A stretch of 64,000 nucleotides of DNA from Hippophae tibetana (GCA_037013495.1 CM072801.1:83809816-83873815), one strand, 5' to 3'. Positions 13,347 through 26,600 are shown, counted from the stretch's first letter. Numbers and translations: made by a program. The notes: generated by a model not told the origin, from the sequence alone.

Positions 13347-16300
13347 TGGTCACTATTTTTGGGTGATCTATAGGATTAATTGTTTATTTCTTTTCTCTCT
13401 ATTGTTTGCCACCTTTTTGTATGCAGTTTTATGTCATTTTGTTTGTGTTCGACTCTTTGACTCCCTTCTTGACTCTCTCTAACTATTTCCTTAGCATGCA
13501 CAATATATTAATTGACATATTTATTGTTTTACCTATCTCACTGATCCTCTACTAGTTTTCTCATATGCTAGTTGCTTTGACATGTTCTTTATGTGCATTT
13601 GCCTTGCATACTTCATGCGTCTTTCTTTATGACTTTTTTTATACTTCTTCATAAAGTCAAAGTACTAAGATTATGCTTTATGTTGTCTTATAATTCATAT
13701 GCCATGTCATACAATACATATCTCTTCTGTTTTACTAGGTTCTTCATTCCTACACCTAGCATGTTTTGTGTTGGTTCCCTGATTGTCTTTTGTTAGCTAT
13801 TGTCCCACTTTTACATTCTTATCCTTTTGCTAGGTATTTACTTCTTTGAAATTGACTAAGATATCTTTCTTACTTGTATCTTTGTGTATGACTCTTTTAT
13901 GGGCTTGCTCTAGTTTGCTTTGTGCATCTATATATCATATAGATTTTTTGCATGTCTTTAAAACTTTTGACATACTTATAATGTTTTAACTAAACATGTG
14001 TATTTTGTTTGTACTCTTGTTGTTTTAGTGGTGTTCCCTGTCTAAGAATGTCTTGTGTTTCTATGATGAGACTTTTTTTCTTTTTCATATGCTTAGTGGT
14101 TTTAGTAGCTTTCCTTATTTCTTCTTTCTCTTAGTAGTGCTACTTGTAATGTTCACTAGTAAGTTATTTTCTTTCTTTCTCTTGACTAGAATTGATGTGA
14201 TTATTATTGTTTCTCTTTCAAGACACTTTTTCCTTCCATTTGAGCATTGACCTGTTTTAAGTGCATTATTGTCATCTCTCCTGTTAATCTTTTGTCTGTG
14301 TTTTGTGAAACTGAAAGGTTTTATCTCTGCTACTATTGCATGAAAAATGAATTTTATAAGGATCATGTTCATATATGTTTGGCATGCTTTTGAGCTGAAT
14401 TGAAGTATGGTTGTTTTGACATATATATTCTATGAGAGCATGTATGGCTAAACTTTTCTTGTGTCTTATCTTAAACGAAATTTTCTTTTATACATTCCAT
14501 ATCTTTGTGAATTTGTATGGTTATTTTGAGAAGTTTTGTGGATCTCCTACTTTGATGATTTGTATTTCTCTAACAAGTTCTAGAATCCACCTTTAATGTC
14601 TCTTTAGGAAAAATTCAAGGTACTGCTTGGTTAGAAATAGGATTTAGGCCATCCTTGAATCGTTTGTTCCTTTCTTTCCATCATTATCTCATGTCCTTAG
14701 TATCCTTTATTTGATACTTTATGGTATCCCATCATTTCTTTGCTCCTAAATACCAGCCTAGCCTAAATATTTATTCCTACCTACCCTATCCAACCTTTGT
14801 TTGAGCTTGTATGTTCTAGGGGTGTCAATTTTATCTTATTGGTTTCTATAAAAAAAGGAAGGGGATGAAAAAGAAATAAGAGTGATAATGAAATGTTAAA
14901 TATATAAAAAATAATGGGAATAATGGAGAAAAGAAAAAGGAAAATAAGTATTGAGATTTTCTTATGTAAAAATAAAGTAAAGAGGAAAGATAAAGAAAAG
15001 ATAAAGTGAAAAGATGATGAGGTAGTGTTGCTTAAACTTCCATTTTTTTGTACTGTTCTCTCAACTTCATTGGTTGAAGTTTAAGAAAAGAGAAAAGAAC
15101 CCATGTTTGAGGTAGTAAGTGTCATGGATTTGAACTTATCTATTTGATGGGATCAACAAAAGTGAAGCTTGGTTAAATTTAAGACTATATTTCCATTTAC
15201 TTGGTTCGCATAAGTATATCATGATAGCATATAGAGTAAACAAATTTTGCATATCACACACAATGCATGTTTTCCAAAATCTAGTCATACCCTTACATGA
15301 AAGCATTATGGATTGATAGACATGTAGATATTTGTGTTGAATATTTTGTTTATCCTCTACGGATTGTCTAATTCGTTGAAGATGCTTTGTTTGCTTCCCT
15401 TATTTTGTGTTTATTGCTATCTACTTTGTGAAGATGCATCTATGTTGAGGATGTTTATGAGTAGAATTCATAAAATGTTGATTGTATCACATGCATACTT
15501 TTAATGGGAGAGTTACGTGTCTTATGTACACGCTATCAAGGGAAGTGATGTGTCAATTTTACTTCCTTCTATTTTCCCTATTTTATGAGTCTTTGTTTTT
15601 CTATCTCGTTCATGTGATGTTTCCTTCTCTTTTTCATCACTTTATATGAACCATGCATAATAGGACTGTTAGTATGATCTATTGCATGCATTGTATGCAA
15701 TCTATATTTTCACATGTCCACCTATGTGTTTTCTTGCTTATGCTTCCTTCTTGCAAGCTTCTTACTTATCGTTCATTGTCTAGTAGCTTTTACTAGATTG
15801 CACGACATATGTTTTCTTTGGTAAGTTAAGATAGTTTCTGCTTGCACTTATATTTGTTTGCTGGTGGATTTAGGTTCTTGCCTATTGTATGGTTTTACTC
15901 ACCTCTTTTCTCTATGTCTTTTTCTCTTAAAGCATATAGTAATTCTTATTGGGTTTGCTTTAATCTTCCTATTGTAGTGTATTAGTGTTAGGATTATAGC
16001 ATATTTTTATGCCTTATCTCCCTCATATAGGGATGTACATTTGACTTTTTGTGTGAAAAGGGAGAAGTTTATGTAAATAACTATACGTTTAGGCCACTCT
16101 ATGTGCCACATACTGCATTTTTTTCTCACTTGTATGTGTTTAGGGAGGAGTGTTGCATAAAATCAGAGAAAGTTATGCATTTATGCTTGTTTTTGTGCCT
16201 ATCGATGTGTAAGGATAACACGGTAGTATGTGGTTTAACTACATGCTATGTCATCATGATACATTCATGAGGTATGCATTTGTTTTGTGTGTGTAGATTA

Positions 16301-17785
16301 CAAGTGTAGAGTCAAGTCTTCGAACTTCAGATGTGGTGTGTGCACTAGTGATGAGACCTTTATGCTTCAAACTAATGGATTGCATGAGTTAGTTCATGAA
16401 GTTGGATGGATGCACTTAGTGTAGGTATGTCTTTTGGGTTTTGGTGTGTCATTATGTTGTTCATGGGAATAAATAACTTTAGGACATCTTCTTAATCTTC
16501 TCATGCTTGATAAGTTTATGTATATAGTTATGTAGTGTTTTGACATGGAAAGCCAAAGGGAGAGAATGTAAGTGCTATTGTACTCATATATGCGTGTTGG
16601 CTTCTTATGTACAAAACACTATGTCTATTAAGTTACTTAGTGTTGATTAACCTGATTGACCCTTTATTTTGAAAGAAAAAGGCCTTGATCAGTAATTAAC
16701 ACACATACATAGTTAGTTACACTTTATATGTGAGCATGTTTACACATACCACGAGGTTGGTTTTCATAGTGTGCATGCTAGGTTAAGAATGTGGGCTATC
16801 ACTTGTGTTTGGTTCGTTTCAAGTATGGGTATTTATGGAGTCTACTCAACAATTTTTGGAAAAAAAGTGACTTTTTACCACCTCACCAACTAGCTCACCA
16901 CCAAGATCACTACCACCCTCATTACCACCCTTGGCAAGGTGGTTGGCGAGGTGACCGACGAGGTGCCAAAACTGAGCCCTATAAGTACCTCACTCATTTC
17001 TGTCTTCTTTACCCTTGTTTAAGAGCTGAAATTCTGTCAAAATACACAATTAAAGATATATCTTATTTTGAAATTATTTTGAAGAGCTTATATTTGAGAG
17101 TGGGTCTTTTTTGTGATCTTAGTAATAAAATTGTAATCTATGTAAGTACATAGTTTGACTTTGTGTCTCCTATACGCGATTTGATATTAGTAGTGAATTG
17201 TGTGTCTTGTGAAGTTGTGAGTTGACACACTTACTGTTACTAATCATTGGTTTTGAATCACATCATATTGGGTGGTGTTGGCTATGAAAGATAGCTAGAT
17301 TCGAGTATTGAACCAAACAGTTATGGAAGCAGCATGTAAAGAGCAACAGTAGGTGGTTTGGATGGAAGTCCTGACTCATAGAGGTAATCGAGGTTTTACT
17401 ATCTAGTAGTGTTGTAACCTATTTACTATTTAGCAAATTATTTGTTGCTGAGTGATTTCCTTAAACAACCCAAATATATCACCATATAGATACGATGTCT
17501 ATATAGGTGTACATCATTATATCAATTGTTTTTTGTGTTAGTATAATCCAAGTTTAAGGTGTGCATGTTTCAACATACTATTAGCTTAAACTTTGATTAG
17601 AAAGCATTTGTCATTTATATGCTTTTTGTTTGACATATAATATATGTTATTAAAGTTTTCTGCTTTTGATATTATATCGTTTGTACTTCTCCTATGTAAA
17701 TTATATAAGTGTTATACTATTATGTTCCTTAAGAGTTAAGGACAGGTCCTTTAGGAGTCTGTATCTCCTTATCTTAATCGTATAC
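13347..17785 (+). mobile_element. X-family LTR copy C, about 4.4 kb
   Basis: Aligns with copy B along nearly its full length, with perhaps 15% difference by eye. Homology to B ends near 17785, inside the last ~50 bases of the LTR, and AT-rich sequence follows. It contains the shared block around 16880-16990 (caccaccaag, ccttggcaaggtggttgg) and the TATA-like site at 16980. Old. Confidence 0.65.
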
Positions 17786-18540
17786 CAGATCGTGGATTAT
17801 TTCATATCTACGTTACAATATTTTAAATAAATCGTAAAAATAATTATTAATTTTATAAACATAAAATATATAGTTTACTTTTAGTAATGATATTTTATTA
17901 CCCAATCTGAATATTTAAAAGTAATATTATAAAATATCAAACACAATAAAAATAAAAATTGATCAATGCTTCATAAATAGGTATAGAAAATTTGTAAAAT
18001 ATATGAAGGAAATTAAGAAGCACTCTTAAGTTCTAAAAGTATAAAATATTGTTGATTAAATAATTACAAAAGTTATTACGAATATTATGAAACAAATAAA
18101 AATTTAACCGAGATTAATTTAATTACTTTCTTACTTTTTATAGCATTAAAAGTCGTACATATTAAGGCGAATGAATAAAATAATTTAATAAAAAAATTAT
18201 GCTCAAACCTATCTATATTGCTTTTTCACACATTTTTGTTTTCTCATATCATCAACTAAGCAACCCATCTATCATTTTAATCCAAAGATTTGAATCATAA
18301 TAAATCTCGTTTGATATAAAAATAATAATCAAATACTCTTACAATAAATTCAATAAAATAGCTAGATATATAATTAATTATTGATGTCGGGTTATGAGCA
18401 GCAAAGATGCATTAAAATAACTATATGTAATAATTTACTATTTTAATTTTATAAAGAAAGTTAAGAAATTGTGATTAAATAATCAAAATTGAAGACTTTT
18501 GTAATTCTAATATGTCATTTTTACCTAAGTGATTATATCT
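17786..18540. other. AT-rich stretch without a gene
   Basis: Mostly A and T with no convincing frame. The last ~120 bases (18420-18540) resemble parts of the degenerate array at 37540-38540. Confidence 0.5.
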
Positions 18541-18862
18541 AGTATAAAAACTTTAGTTTGACCTCATAAATGAATGAAGAAATCTAGGTAAGGAAGAAGA
18601 ACTCCTAGGTTACACTCCAATTTGATTAATATTTAGGGGAAAACACTCTCAATAGCTATAATTCTCATCATGCATCCTTCATATTGTGCCTCTCATATTC
18701 CACTAATATAACTAAATCCCACAAAAAATTTGCCTTGCTGACATATAGTTAGCTATAAAACAGAAACTAATTAAAAGAAAATAATGAGAAGGAAACAAAC
18801 GACAATGAAATTATGTAAACAACAATAAAGCAATACAAAAGATAGACTCTGATGCAATTTAT
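18541..18862 (-). repeat. R1 left copy, possible gypsy 3' LTR
   Basis: Homologous to 37300-37525: shared blocks include aaaacactctcaatagctat, ttgcctwgctgaca and agaaactaattaraagaaa. The two copies bracket the nested gypsy gag and protease remnants, as LTRs would. The strand given is that of the bracketed gypsy parts. No purine tract or target duplication is clear, so the LTR reading is an inference. Confidence 0.5.
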
Positions 18863-18974
18863 CTAAGGTGTGGATTGATATCTTTCAAAACTAATGCCAA
18901 CATTAGTCGCTTCATTTTTAGTTACCTTTACACTCATATACCTATTATATTTAGAAATATTGAACTATGGTTCT

Positions 18975-19436
18975 CAAGTTTACCCTAATTTATTTTGTCA
19001 AGTTGAAGCATCAGAATAATTTTCTTGTTATTCTATGCAAAGGAATAAGTGTTTTCCTTCCCTTTATGAGTATTATCTTTATCAAATTTCCAAGGCCTAC
19101 CCAAAAGTACATGAAGTTCATCCATTTCAAGTACATCACAAACTATGGCACCTTGAGAAGATTTGCTTATAGAAAATGGTACCTGACACACTTTAGTTGC
19201 CCAGGTTTTAGTCCCTCTTTTGATCCATCAAACTTTGTAAGTTCTAGGATGATTAGTGGATAATCCCATTGCTTTCACTAGATTTTTAAAGACCACATTT
19301 TCACTACTCCTACTATCAACAATCACCTTACACACCTTCTTAGATATGGTGCAGGATTTCTAAAAATTACATGCCTCTATGACTATTTTGTTTCTCCGAG
19401 TGCTAAGATATTTCTTTGTATGGTGAATTTCTCCAT
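18975..19436 (-). mobile_element. Decayed Ty3/gypsy aspartic protease region
   Basis: The minus strand reads a retropepsin-like segment: a VDS-type active-site region (about 19300-19325), then CDVLEMDELHVLLGRPW and FDKD, near 19080-19140, and a following block like ENTYSFAWNNKKI. This wording is typical of plant Ty3/gypsy protease domains, which cut the gag-pol polyprotein. Copia-M abuts it on the right, and the gag part of the same element continues beyond that insertion at 24654. Reverse transcriptase and integrase are not seen. Broken. Confidence 0.7.
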
Positions 19437-19441
19437 CACAT

Positions 19442-19889
19442 TGTTGTGCACGGAAGTAATAAATATCAGTATATGAATAAATCAAATCAGTAAAAGGAAA
19501 CACATAATTTAAGTGGTTTTGTAATTTGCCTATGTCAATGAAAGGCAGTAGATATTATTGAATTGAATAGAAAATATAAATAATATATATACATATTTCC
19601 TCACTAATAATATCTCTCAAGTGTTTCCTCAAATTCATAGAAAACTCTCACACTCACTAAGTATTTTATCTCTTTGAGTTTGCTTATGCTCTATCTAATT
19701 TTTTTGACTGTTGCCTTGTTCTTCAATGCATAAACTCCTCCATAATTATAAATGAAGCAAGACTCCTTTTTCCTAAATTATGCCATAATTTAAGCCACAA
19801 ATTAGGCCACTAATATTTTATTTTAGAGCTCCTTAAATTATGCCTCAAATTAGGCTACTAATTTGTTACTTTATAGCCAATATTCAACA
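19442..19889 (-). repeat. copia-M 3' LTR
   Basis: 448 bp. On the plus strand it begins TGTTGTGCA and ends ATTCAACA, and it aligns end to end with 24205-24653. Confidence 0.9.
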
Positions 19890-19949
19890 ATCTCTACCTT
19901 GGCAAAAATGTTCATAGTGTTGCCTCCAAATGCACCCTAGGCGCTCCAA

Positions 19950-21590
19950 GCTCGAGAGATGTTGATCAAGTTCAAACAGTGTTGAAACTTGATCCTTGTA
20001 ACCACCTTTGTAAGAATACTGCAAGGTTATCTGAAGTTTTGACTTTCTGGAGTGTAACATTCCCTTCATCAAGATTTCTCGAACAAAATGAAATCAAACA
20101 TCGATATGCTTGGTGCGACCATGATGAAACTGGTTGTTTGCAAAAAAAATGGCACTCTGGCTATCACTAAAAACCTTTATGTTCTTCTAAACAATACCCA
20201 AATCATTGGTCAACCTGAGAAGCTATATAGATTTTTTGAATGCTTTTGTTATAGCCATATACTCTACCTCTGTAGTAGACAAAGCTATAGTTGACTACAA
20301 TGTTGATCTTTAACAAAAGCATCCTCCTACCATTGTGAACACATAACCAGTTATAGATCGATGCTTTTCCAAATCTCCAGCATAGTCAAAATCCACATAT
20401 CTGACTAGGTGCTTGTCTTCAATCTTGTCTCTCTCAAACTTCAAACCAATATCCACAGTACCATAGATGTATTGTAGGATCCACTTCACTTCTTACCAGT
20501 GTTCTTTACCAGGATTATACATCTAGCGACTCACCATACTAATAGCATGGGAAATATAAGGTCTAGTGCATACCATTGCATAAATCAAGGCACCAACGAC
20601 ATTTTCATATGGAACACACTTCATTTACTTCTTCTTATCGAAATTGCTAGGTGATATCAATGCACTCAACTGAAAGTGAAGAGCAAGCGGTGTACTTACT
20701 GATTTGGTTTTCTCATCAATGTCAAACCTTTGTAGTACTTTCTTCATATACTGAGTATGTGTCAGATAGATTGTGCTTGCAACTCTATCTCTTCTGATCT
20801 CCATCCCAAGAATTTTCTTAGCTTCTCCAAGATCTTTCATTTCAAATTTTAAACTCAATAAAGCCTTCAATTTGTCGATCTCTACCTTGCTCTTAGATGT
20901 AATCAAGATATCATCAACATATAATAGCAAATAAATGAAGGTACCATCTTGGAGTTTCTGAAAGTATACACAATGATCAAATTGGCTACGTGCGTACTTC
21001 TACTATCTAATGAAGCTATCAAAATGCTTGTACCACTATTGCAGTGATTTCTTCAAACCATAAAGTGACTTGCTTAGCTTTCAAGTCCAATTCTCATGTC
21101 TAGGAACTTTGAAGCCATTTGGTTTAAACATGTAGATCTCTCCATTCAAAGTACCATGGAGAAAAGTTGTTTTGACATCGAGTTGAGCTAACTCGAGATC
21201 AAACTGTAATACCAAAGCCAATAGTATCTGAATAGATGAATGCTTAATAACATGTGAGAATACCTTATTATAGTCTATTCCTTATTTATGAACATAGCCG
21301 CTTACTATGAGTCTGGCTTTGTATCTGATGTTGTCTTTACCATGAACACCTTCCTTCTTGGCATAGATCCATTTACAACCAATAGTTTTCTTTCCTTTGG
21401 GAAGTTGAACCAACTCCCTAGTCTGATTTTGGTGTAGTGACTTCATTTCTTCATCCATTTCCATCTTCCACTTTATACTATCAACTTTATGCACGACTTC
21501 TTTGTAAGTGCATGGGACATCATCAGCAATTATTGAAAGTGTGAATGCTACCATGTCTGTGTATCTAGTAGGCTTCCTAATCTCCCTTCT
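19950..21590 (-). mobile_element. copia-M reverse transcriptase and RNase H remnants
   Basis: The RT entry block reads IGCKWIYAKKEG and YKARLI near 21290-21400. The catalytic YVDD block lies near 20915-20926, followed by DLGEAKKILGMEI. The RNase H part follows leftward (RRSTTGY near 20330-20360; HFVREIL near 20060-20080). These enzymes copy element RNA into DNA. The best copia relatives are Tnt1-like by wording. Broken. Confidence 0.85.
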
Positions 21591-21599
21591 TGGTCAAGT

Positions 21600-23130
21600 A
21601 GTGGCAATAGATTCTATCTACTAATTGATCGGTGGTGATGGTGAGAGAACCTCCACCTCAACTGAGATATCTTCTTGATCATCAATTTCATCTTCACCAC
21701 GATCGGAAGTCGGTGTAATATTTTCTAGATCTTTTGGATTCTGAAGGACCACCTTAGAAAGAGTATTTGGATTTTCATTATCTTTCTCTAAATTTATTTG
21801 CCTCGACATAACAGATTCATCGAATGTGATATCTCGACTTAAGAAGATCATCTTTGATTCACCACACCAAAGTCGAAACTCTTTAACTTCTTCATTAAAG
21901 CCCAAGAAAATAACTTTCTTTGCTATAGGATCTAGTTTGGATTCATTAACATGAAAATATGCAGGACATCCAAATATTCGCAATGAATCATAATCAGAAG
22001 TAAGTTGTCCAGACCATACCTCTTTAAGAGTTTTCCCATCCAGTGTAGTCACAAGAAGTCTGTTGACTATATGAGTTGCATATGACAAAGCCTCAGCACA
22101 GAATGTCTTGCTTAATTTGGATTAAGATAACATACATCAAACTTTCTCAACCAAAGTATGATTCATTTGTTTTGTAACTTCATTCTGTTATGGTGTACGA
22201 GGAACTACAAAATTTCTAATTATCCCTTCATCTTGACAAACTTTGAAGAAGGGATCTTATTTGTACTCGCCACCATTATCAGATTTGGGCCTCTTAATTT
22301 TACTACCTATATGAGTCTCAATAATTTTTTTCCATTTAAGAAAGATATCCAGAACTTCATATTTATAACTCCTGGTGTATATCTAGACATATCTAGAGAA
22401 ATAATCAATAAAAGTCATAAACTAGCATTTACCTCTAAGTGAAGCATTCTTGGAAGGTCCTTAGACATCTGTGTGAATATAATCAAGAGTTATCTTAGTA
22501 TGATGAATGGTTATGCCAAACTTGACTCTTGTTTGTTTCCCATTACACAATGCTTGCAGAAATCAAACTTTCCAGTCTTGGCACTTTTTAGAAGACCATG
22601 CTTCATTAAGCCTTGCAAAGCCTTTTCACTGATATGCCCTAAGCACATATGCCACAAGCGAGAAGAATCCTATGTCTTTTCTTCAGAACTACTTGAGATA
22701 GCTACTCTTCAAGTAACTATACTCCCATCTAGGAAATACAAGTTCGTATTTCGAGTTCCCTTCATCGCTACAAATGCACCTCATACAACTTTCAAGACTC
22801 TATTTTTCAATGTTACCTTATAACCATCAGAATCTAGAATACCTAAAGAAATAAGGTTTTTTTAGATCAAGAATGTATCTCACATTCGCAAGTCATCTTA
22901 TTGTACCATCATGCATCTTTAGTCGTATTGTTCAGATCCCTTTTGTCTAATAGGCATTGTCGTTGCCCATAAGCACAACTCATCCATCGAGCTCTTCAAA
23001 ACTCGAAAACCGATTTCTGTTTGGACATATATGATAAGAACATCCAGAATCAAGGATCCATTTGTCTAAGTAGGTATCTGATGATGAAAATGTAAAGGCT
23101 GATTCTTCATCTTCATCAACCTTCTATGCA
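21600..23130 (-). mobile_element. copia-M protease and integrase remnants
   Basis: The protease reads WILDSGCSYHICPNRNRF near 23020-23075. The integrase zinc-binding part (LWHMCLGHISEKAL, CKHCVMGN) lies near 22530-22660. The integrase C-terminal part with IFGCPAYFHV and KKVIFLGF is near 21870-21990. Together they process the polyprotein and insert the copy DNA. Broken. Confidence 0.85.
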
Positions 23131-23162
23131 ACATTTGTATTTGACTTTTCCTTGTTTGGACA

Positions 23163-24180
23163 ATCTTTCTTCCAGTGCCCTTTCTGGTGACAATAGGCAC
23201 ACTTGTCCTTCATAGGACATCTTCTGGATGACTCTCCTCTGGACTTTGATCTGGATCGCCCCTTATTATTTGATCCACCAAATTTTTTGTTGTTCGTCCT
23301 ACCTCTCGCTGCAGTAAATGCTTCTGATAATGAGTCTCTATGATCATGTTGATCCTTCTTCCAGTACTCATTATTTACTAAAGTATTTGAAACATCTATG
23401 AATTTAACCTCATCTTTTCCATATAATAGAGTTATGGTTAAATGCTCATAGCTCTAAGGTAATGAATTTAGTAACAACAAAGCTTTATCTTCATTGATAA
23501 TTTCAACATCTAAATTTTGCAGACCAGTCAAAATTTTATTGAAATTATCTAAGTGCTCAATCATAGGGGTACCTTTCTTGTACTCGAAACAAAAAAGTTT
23601 CTTCTTTAGGTAGAGTCGGTTCTCTATACTTTTCGTCATGTACTTGTCCTTTAGCTTCTTTTAGAGAACTGTGGTTACATTCTCTTTCATGACAAAGTAC
23701 TTCACATTGCCACATGCCAAAGTTATTGGTGTCGTCAAATTTCTCCACTTCAAACCTTGTGTTGGATAACATGGTTCTTCAAGTAGAACAACTTGGTTTT
23801 CCAAAACTTGTAAGGTCAGCTTGTGTACCTTCCTCGATCTCTCTTTTATCAACCATAAGTACAAACAGATAATAGGAATTTTGCACTTACAACTTAAAAT
23901 AGTGTTTTTCCAAATTTTATACCTTATTTGAAAAAACGAAGTTCTTAGTTGAATCAGGAATGGTCCAATTAGCTTGGAATAGGCTCAACTTAGTTGGAAA
24001 CGGGTGAAAAATAGACCAACTCGGTCCAAAATTCACTAATTACTAAGTGGACTCGGTCCAATTCACTAATTACTAAGTGGACTCCGGTGACTTCTAGCGA
24101 TGATTCTGACCTCTAATTTGAGCAATTCTTTATCCGTTGAATTTGTCTCGTTGAGAGCTTCGATTTGATGTATAATACTC
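23163..24180 (-). mobile_element. copia-M gag remnant with zinc knuckle
   Basis: The zinc knuckle CAYCHQKGHWKKDC is at about 23163-23204, preceded by a basic Arg/Ser-rich linker. A UBN2-like capsid block (ENRLYLKKKLF, MIEHLDNFNKIL) is near 23520-23640, and the start lies toward the primer site. Broken. Confidence 0.75.
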
Positions 24181-24204
24181 TTATATTTGGCTCTGATACC
24201 AATT

Positions 24205-24653
24205 TGTTATGCATAGAAAAAATAAATAGCGGTATATTAATATATCAAATTAGTAAAAGGAAACACAGAATTTACGTGGTTCGGTAATTTGCCTAGGTCC
24301 ACGGGAGGCACTAGATATTATTGAACTGAGTATGAAATATACATAATACGGATACAGATTTCCTCAATGATAATATCTCTCAAGTGTTTTCCCAAACTCA
24401 CGTAAAACTCTAACACTCACTAAGTATTTTTCTCTCTTTGAGTTTGCTTATGCTTTTTCTAATTTTTTTAATTATTGCCTTGTTATTCAATACATGAACT
24501 CTTTCATAATTATAGATGAAGCAAGGCTTCCTTTACCTAAATTATGCCATAATTTAAGCCACAAATTAGGCCATTAATTTTCTACTCTAGAGCTCCTTAA
24601 ATTATGCTACAAATTAGGCTACTAATTTGTTAATTTAGAGCCAATATTCAATA
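24205..24653 (-). repeat. copia-M 5' LTR
   Basis: 449 bp and the partner of 19442-19889. On the plus strand it begins TGTTATGCA, beside the primer site at 24189-24201. Confidence 0.9.
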
Positions 24654-24968
24654 CACACCATCTTCTATAAATTCCACCACATCAAATTCTTTATCAATAT
24701 CTTGATAACTCTCATCTTTCTCCTCTGTTCCTTTCCTTCCTTCTATAATATTCATAGTTTTTCTAAGGGGACAATCACTTAATGAATTCCAAGTTGATTA
24801 TATTTGAAACACTTAGCTATTCTAGGCCTTGCTTAAGGATTAGTGTTGGTATTAGGGTTGTGCTTTTGGTTGAAGGGGTATAGGTTTCAAGAAACTTTAG
24901 GATTAGGAAATTTTTTTGGTAGGTAATTTCTATTTGAGGGATTTGGGTTACAAATTTTGGTTGTGTTC
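24654..24968 (-). mobile_element. Ty3/gypsy gag segment with zinc-knuckle remnant, between two insertions
   Basis: The minus strand near 24770-24830 reads KCFKYNQLG, the start of a gypsy-type CCHC knuckle, preceded (24840-24968) by a Pro/Ser/Thr-rich linker typical of the part between capsid and nucleocapsid. It belongs with the protease remnant at 18975-19436 and the gag pieces at 30194-30298 and 36083-36400. Broken. Confidence 0.65.
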
Positions 24969-25468
24969 TGTTGGTCCATCTCATTTGGGCCAGCAACAAG
25001 AAAAATAAAAAGGCATTCAAAAATGATGGCTTACGATGAGAAGAAGAAGGGAAAAAATGAAATATTTGTGTTGTTTGTCTCCGCACAATATGCCTTGAAT
25101 GGCTTAAGGGATTGATGCTTTGCCTTTATAAAAAGCCTTTGCCTCAATCTCAATATTTAGAACGAACTGAGAGAAAGAAAAACATAAAGGCTCAGCAGAA
25201 AGTGTTTTCTAAGATAAGGAAATTGAGAGCTAATTTGTGAAATTTTATCCATAAATTGAAGATACATAGTTATTGTATTTTTGTGAGAGATCTACCTAAA
25301 GATGAAGTTTTTAATCTCATTTTATTATAGTGGGAATTTTAAGTGGCCTACGGGTCCCTTGGTTGTTACTTTCATTTTGGAAGGTTTTTCCACTCTAAAA
25401 ATCTTTGGTGTTATTTTTGTTCTATTTTGGTTTAGGAAATTATCCTAAGTTTACAATTTTTCCCAACA
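24969..25468 (+). repeat. copia-P 5' LTR
   Basis: 500 bp. It contains a TATA-like box (tttataaaaag, about 25133-25143) followed by a purine-rich leader. It aligns with 29667-30193. Confidence 0.9.
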
Positions 25469-25499
25469 AAGTGGTATCAAAGCATTGTGATTTTCAACA

Positions 25500-25735
25500 A
25501 GGTACTATTCATAGAGTACTATTTACATATATGATAATGTTCTGTCAACAGGTACTATTCACATATACGGTACTATTCTGTCGACAGGTACTATTCACAT
25601 ATATGTATTGTTCTGTCGGCAGATACTGTTCACATATATGTACTATTTTTTCGCCATGTACTATTCACATAGTACTATTCATCAACTACTATTATATAAA
25701 GAACTATTCACATAGTACTATTTATCGTAGGAAAA
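25500..25735 (+). repeat. Minisatellite in copia-P leader
   Basis: Between primer site and gag, the motif tactattcacata(tat) recurs about seven times, often alternating with attctgtcgacag-like blocks. The strongest unit is about 34 bases long (ggtactattcacatatatg plus a ctgtcggcag-type block). The copies are degenerate. It is transcribed as part of the element leader. Confidence 0.75.
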
Positions 25736-25773
25736 GTAGCAAGTTTGGCGAAACATGTTGACTGACGATTCAA

Positions 25774-26600
25774 ATGGAGGATAGCACAGGTAACATGATA
25801 AAGTTGACTGCATTTAATTATGCAATTTGGAAGTCGAAAATGGAGTATCTTTTATTCATTAAAGATTTTTGGAAGCCAATTATAATGTCGAAGGAGAAAG
25901 CAGTGCCTACAACTTTGACGGATGAGAAAATCGACGACAAGACACCAAAAATAACCAGCTCAGACGTTGACTGGGCTGTGCTAAACCGAAAGTGTGCTGC
26001 TCAAATTAGACATGAATCAACAAGAGCATTTTTCAAAAAAATTCTAATGAACATGATGCTTATGTTCTTTGGCAAAAGTTGGAGAAAACGTATGCGAGGA
26101 AAACCGCACAGAATAAAGCTAATCTGATGCGACGATTAGTCAATTTAAAGTATAAAAAAGGAAGCAGTGTATCATAACATAGGAGTAAGTTACAAGGTAT
26201 TGTAGATTAACTCAACTCTATGAAGATGACCATAGATAATGAGCTACAAGCATTGTTGATGTTGAGTTCTCTACCAAAAAGTTGGGATACTCTAGTTGTG
26301 TCAATTAGCAACTCAACTCCTGACAGCAAGCTTACCATGGATATGGTAAAAGATAGAATTCTAAACGAAGAGTCTCGAAGAAAAGATGAAGGATATACTT
26401 CTGACAGTGATGCGCTTGTCATGAAGAAACAAGGCAAGCAAGAATGGCACAAGAGAAGTAAAAGTAGAAATCCCCGTAACTAAAGTCAGCAAAGAGGACG
26501 TTCGAAGTCTAGATCAAGGCATGACAAGAAGTGTCATCACTACAGAAAACCCAGACACTTCATTCGAGAATGTAAAAGGTTATAGGCAGAACGATCCATA
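25774..26600 (+). mobile_element. copia-P gag remnant
   Basis: It opens with a copia gag N terminus (KLTAFNYAIWKSKMEYLL, residues ~10-27). A UBN2-type block follows near 26220-26400 (LQALLMLSSLPKSWDTL). Next is a basic Arg/Ser/Lys-rich tail and a zinc-knuckle remnant near 26530-26580. Broken. Confidence 0.8.

Larger units (their letters stand above)
19442..24653 (-). mobile_element. Ty1/copia element copia-M, full structure, decayed
   Basis: LTRs lie at 19442-19889 and 24205-24653. A primer site matching tRNA-Met (GGTATCAGAGCC) sits on the minus strand at 24189-24201, and a purine tract (CCAAGGTAGAGAT) at 19890-19902. Imperfect target duplications CACAT (19437-19441) and CACAC (24654-24658) flank it. 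All copia parts are present in the usual order gag, protease, integrase, reverse transcriptase, RNase H. LTRs differ by roughly 12% by eye, which suggests a few million years. It has many breaks. Confidence 0.9.

Noticed and set aside
16791-17153. 120-residue frame with His/Tyr-rich repeat in X LTR C
   Set aside because: It spans the LTR promoter block; copies A and B do not keep it.
18967-19263. 98-residue plus-strand frame
   Set aside because: Antisense shadow of the gypsy protease remnant, whose minus-strand reading has clear family motifs.
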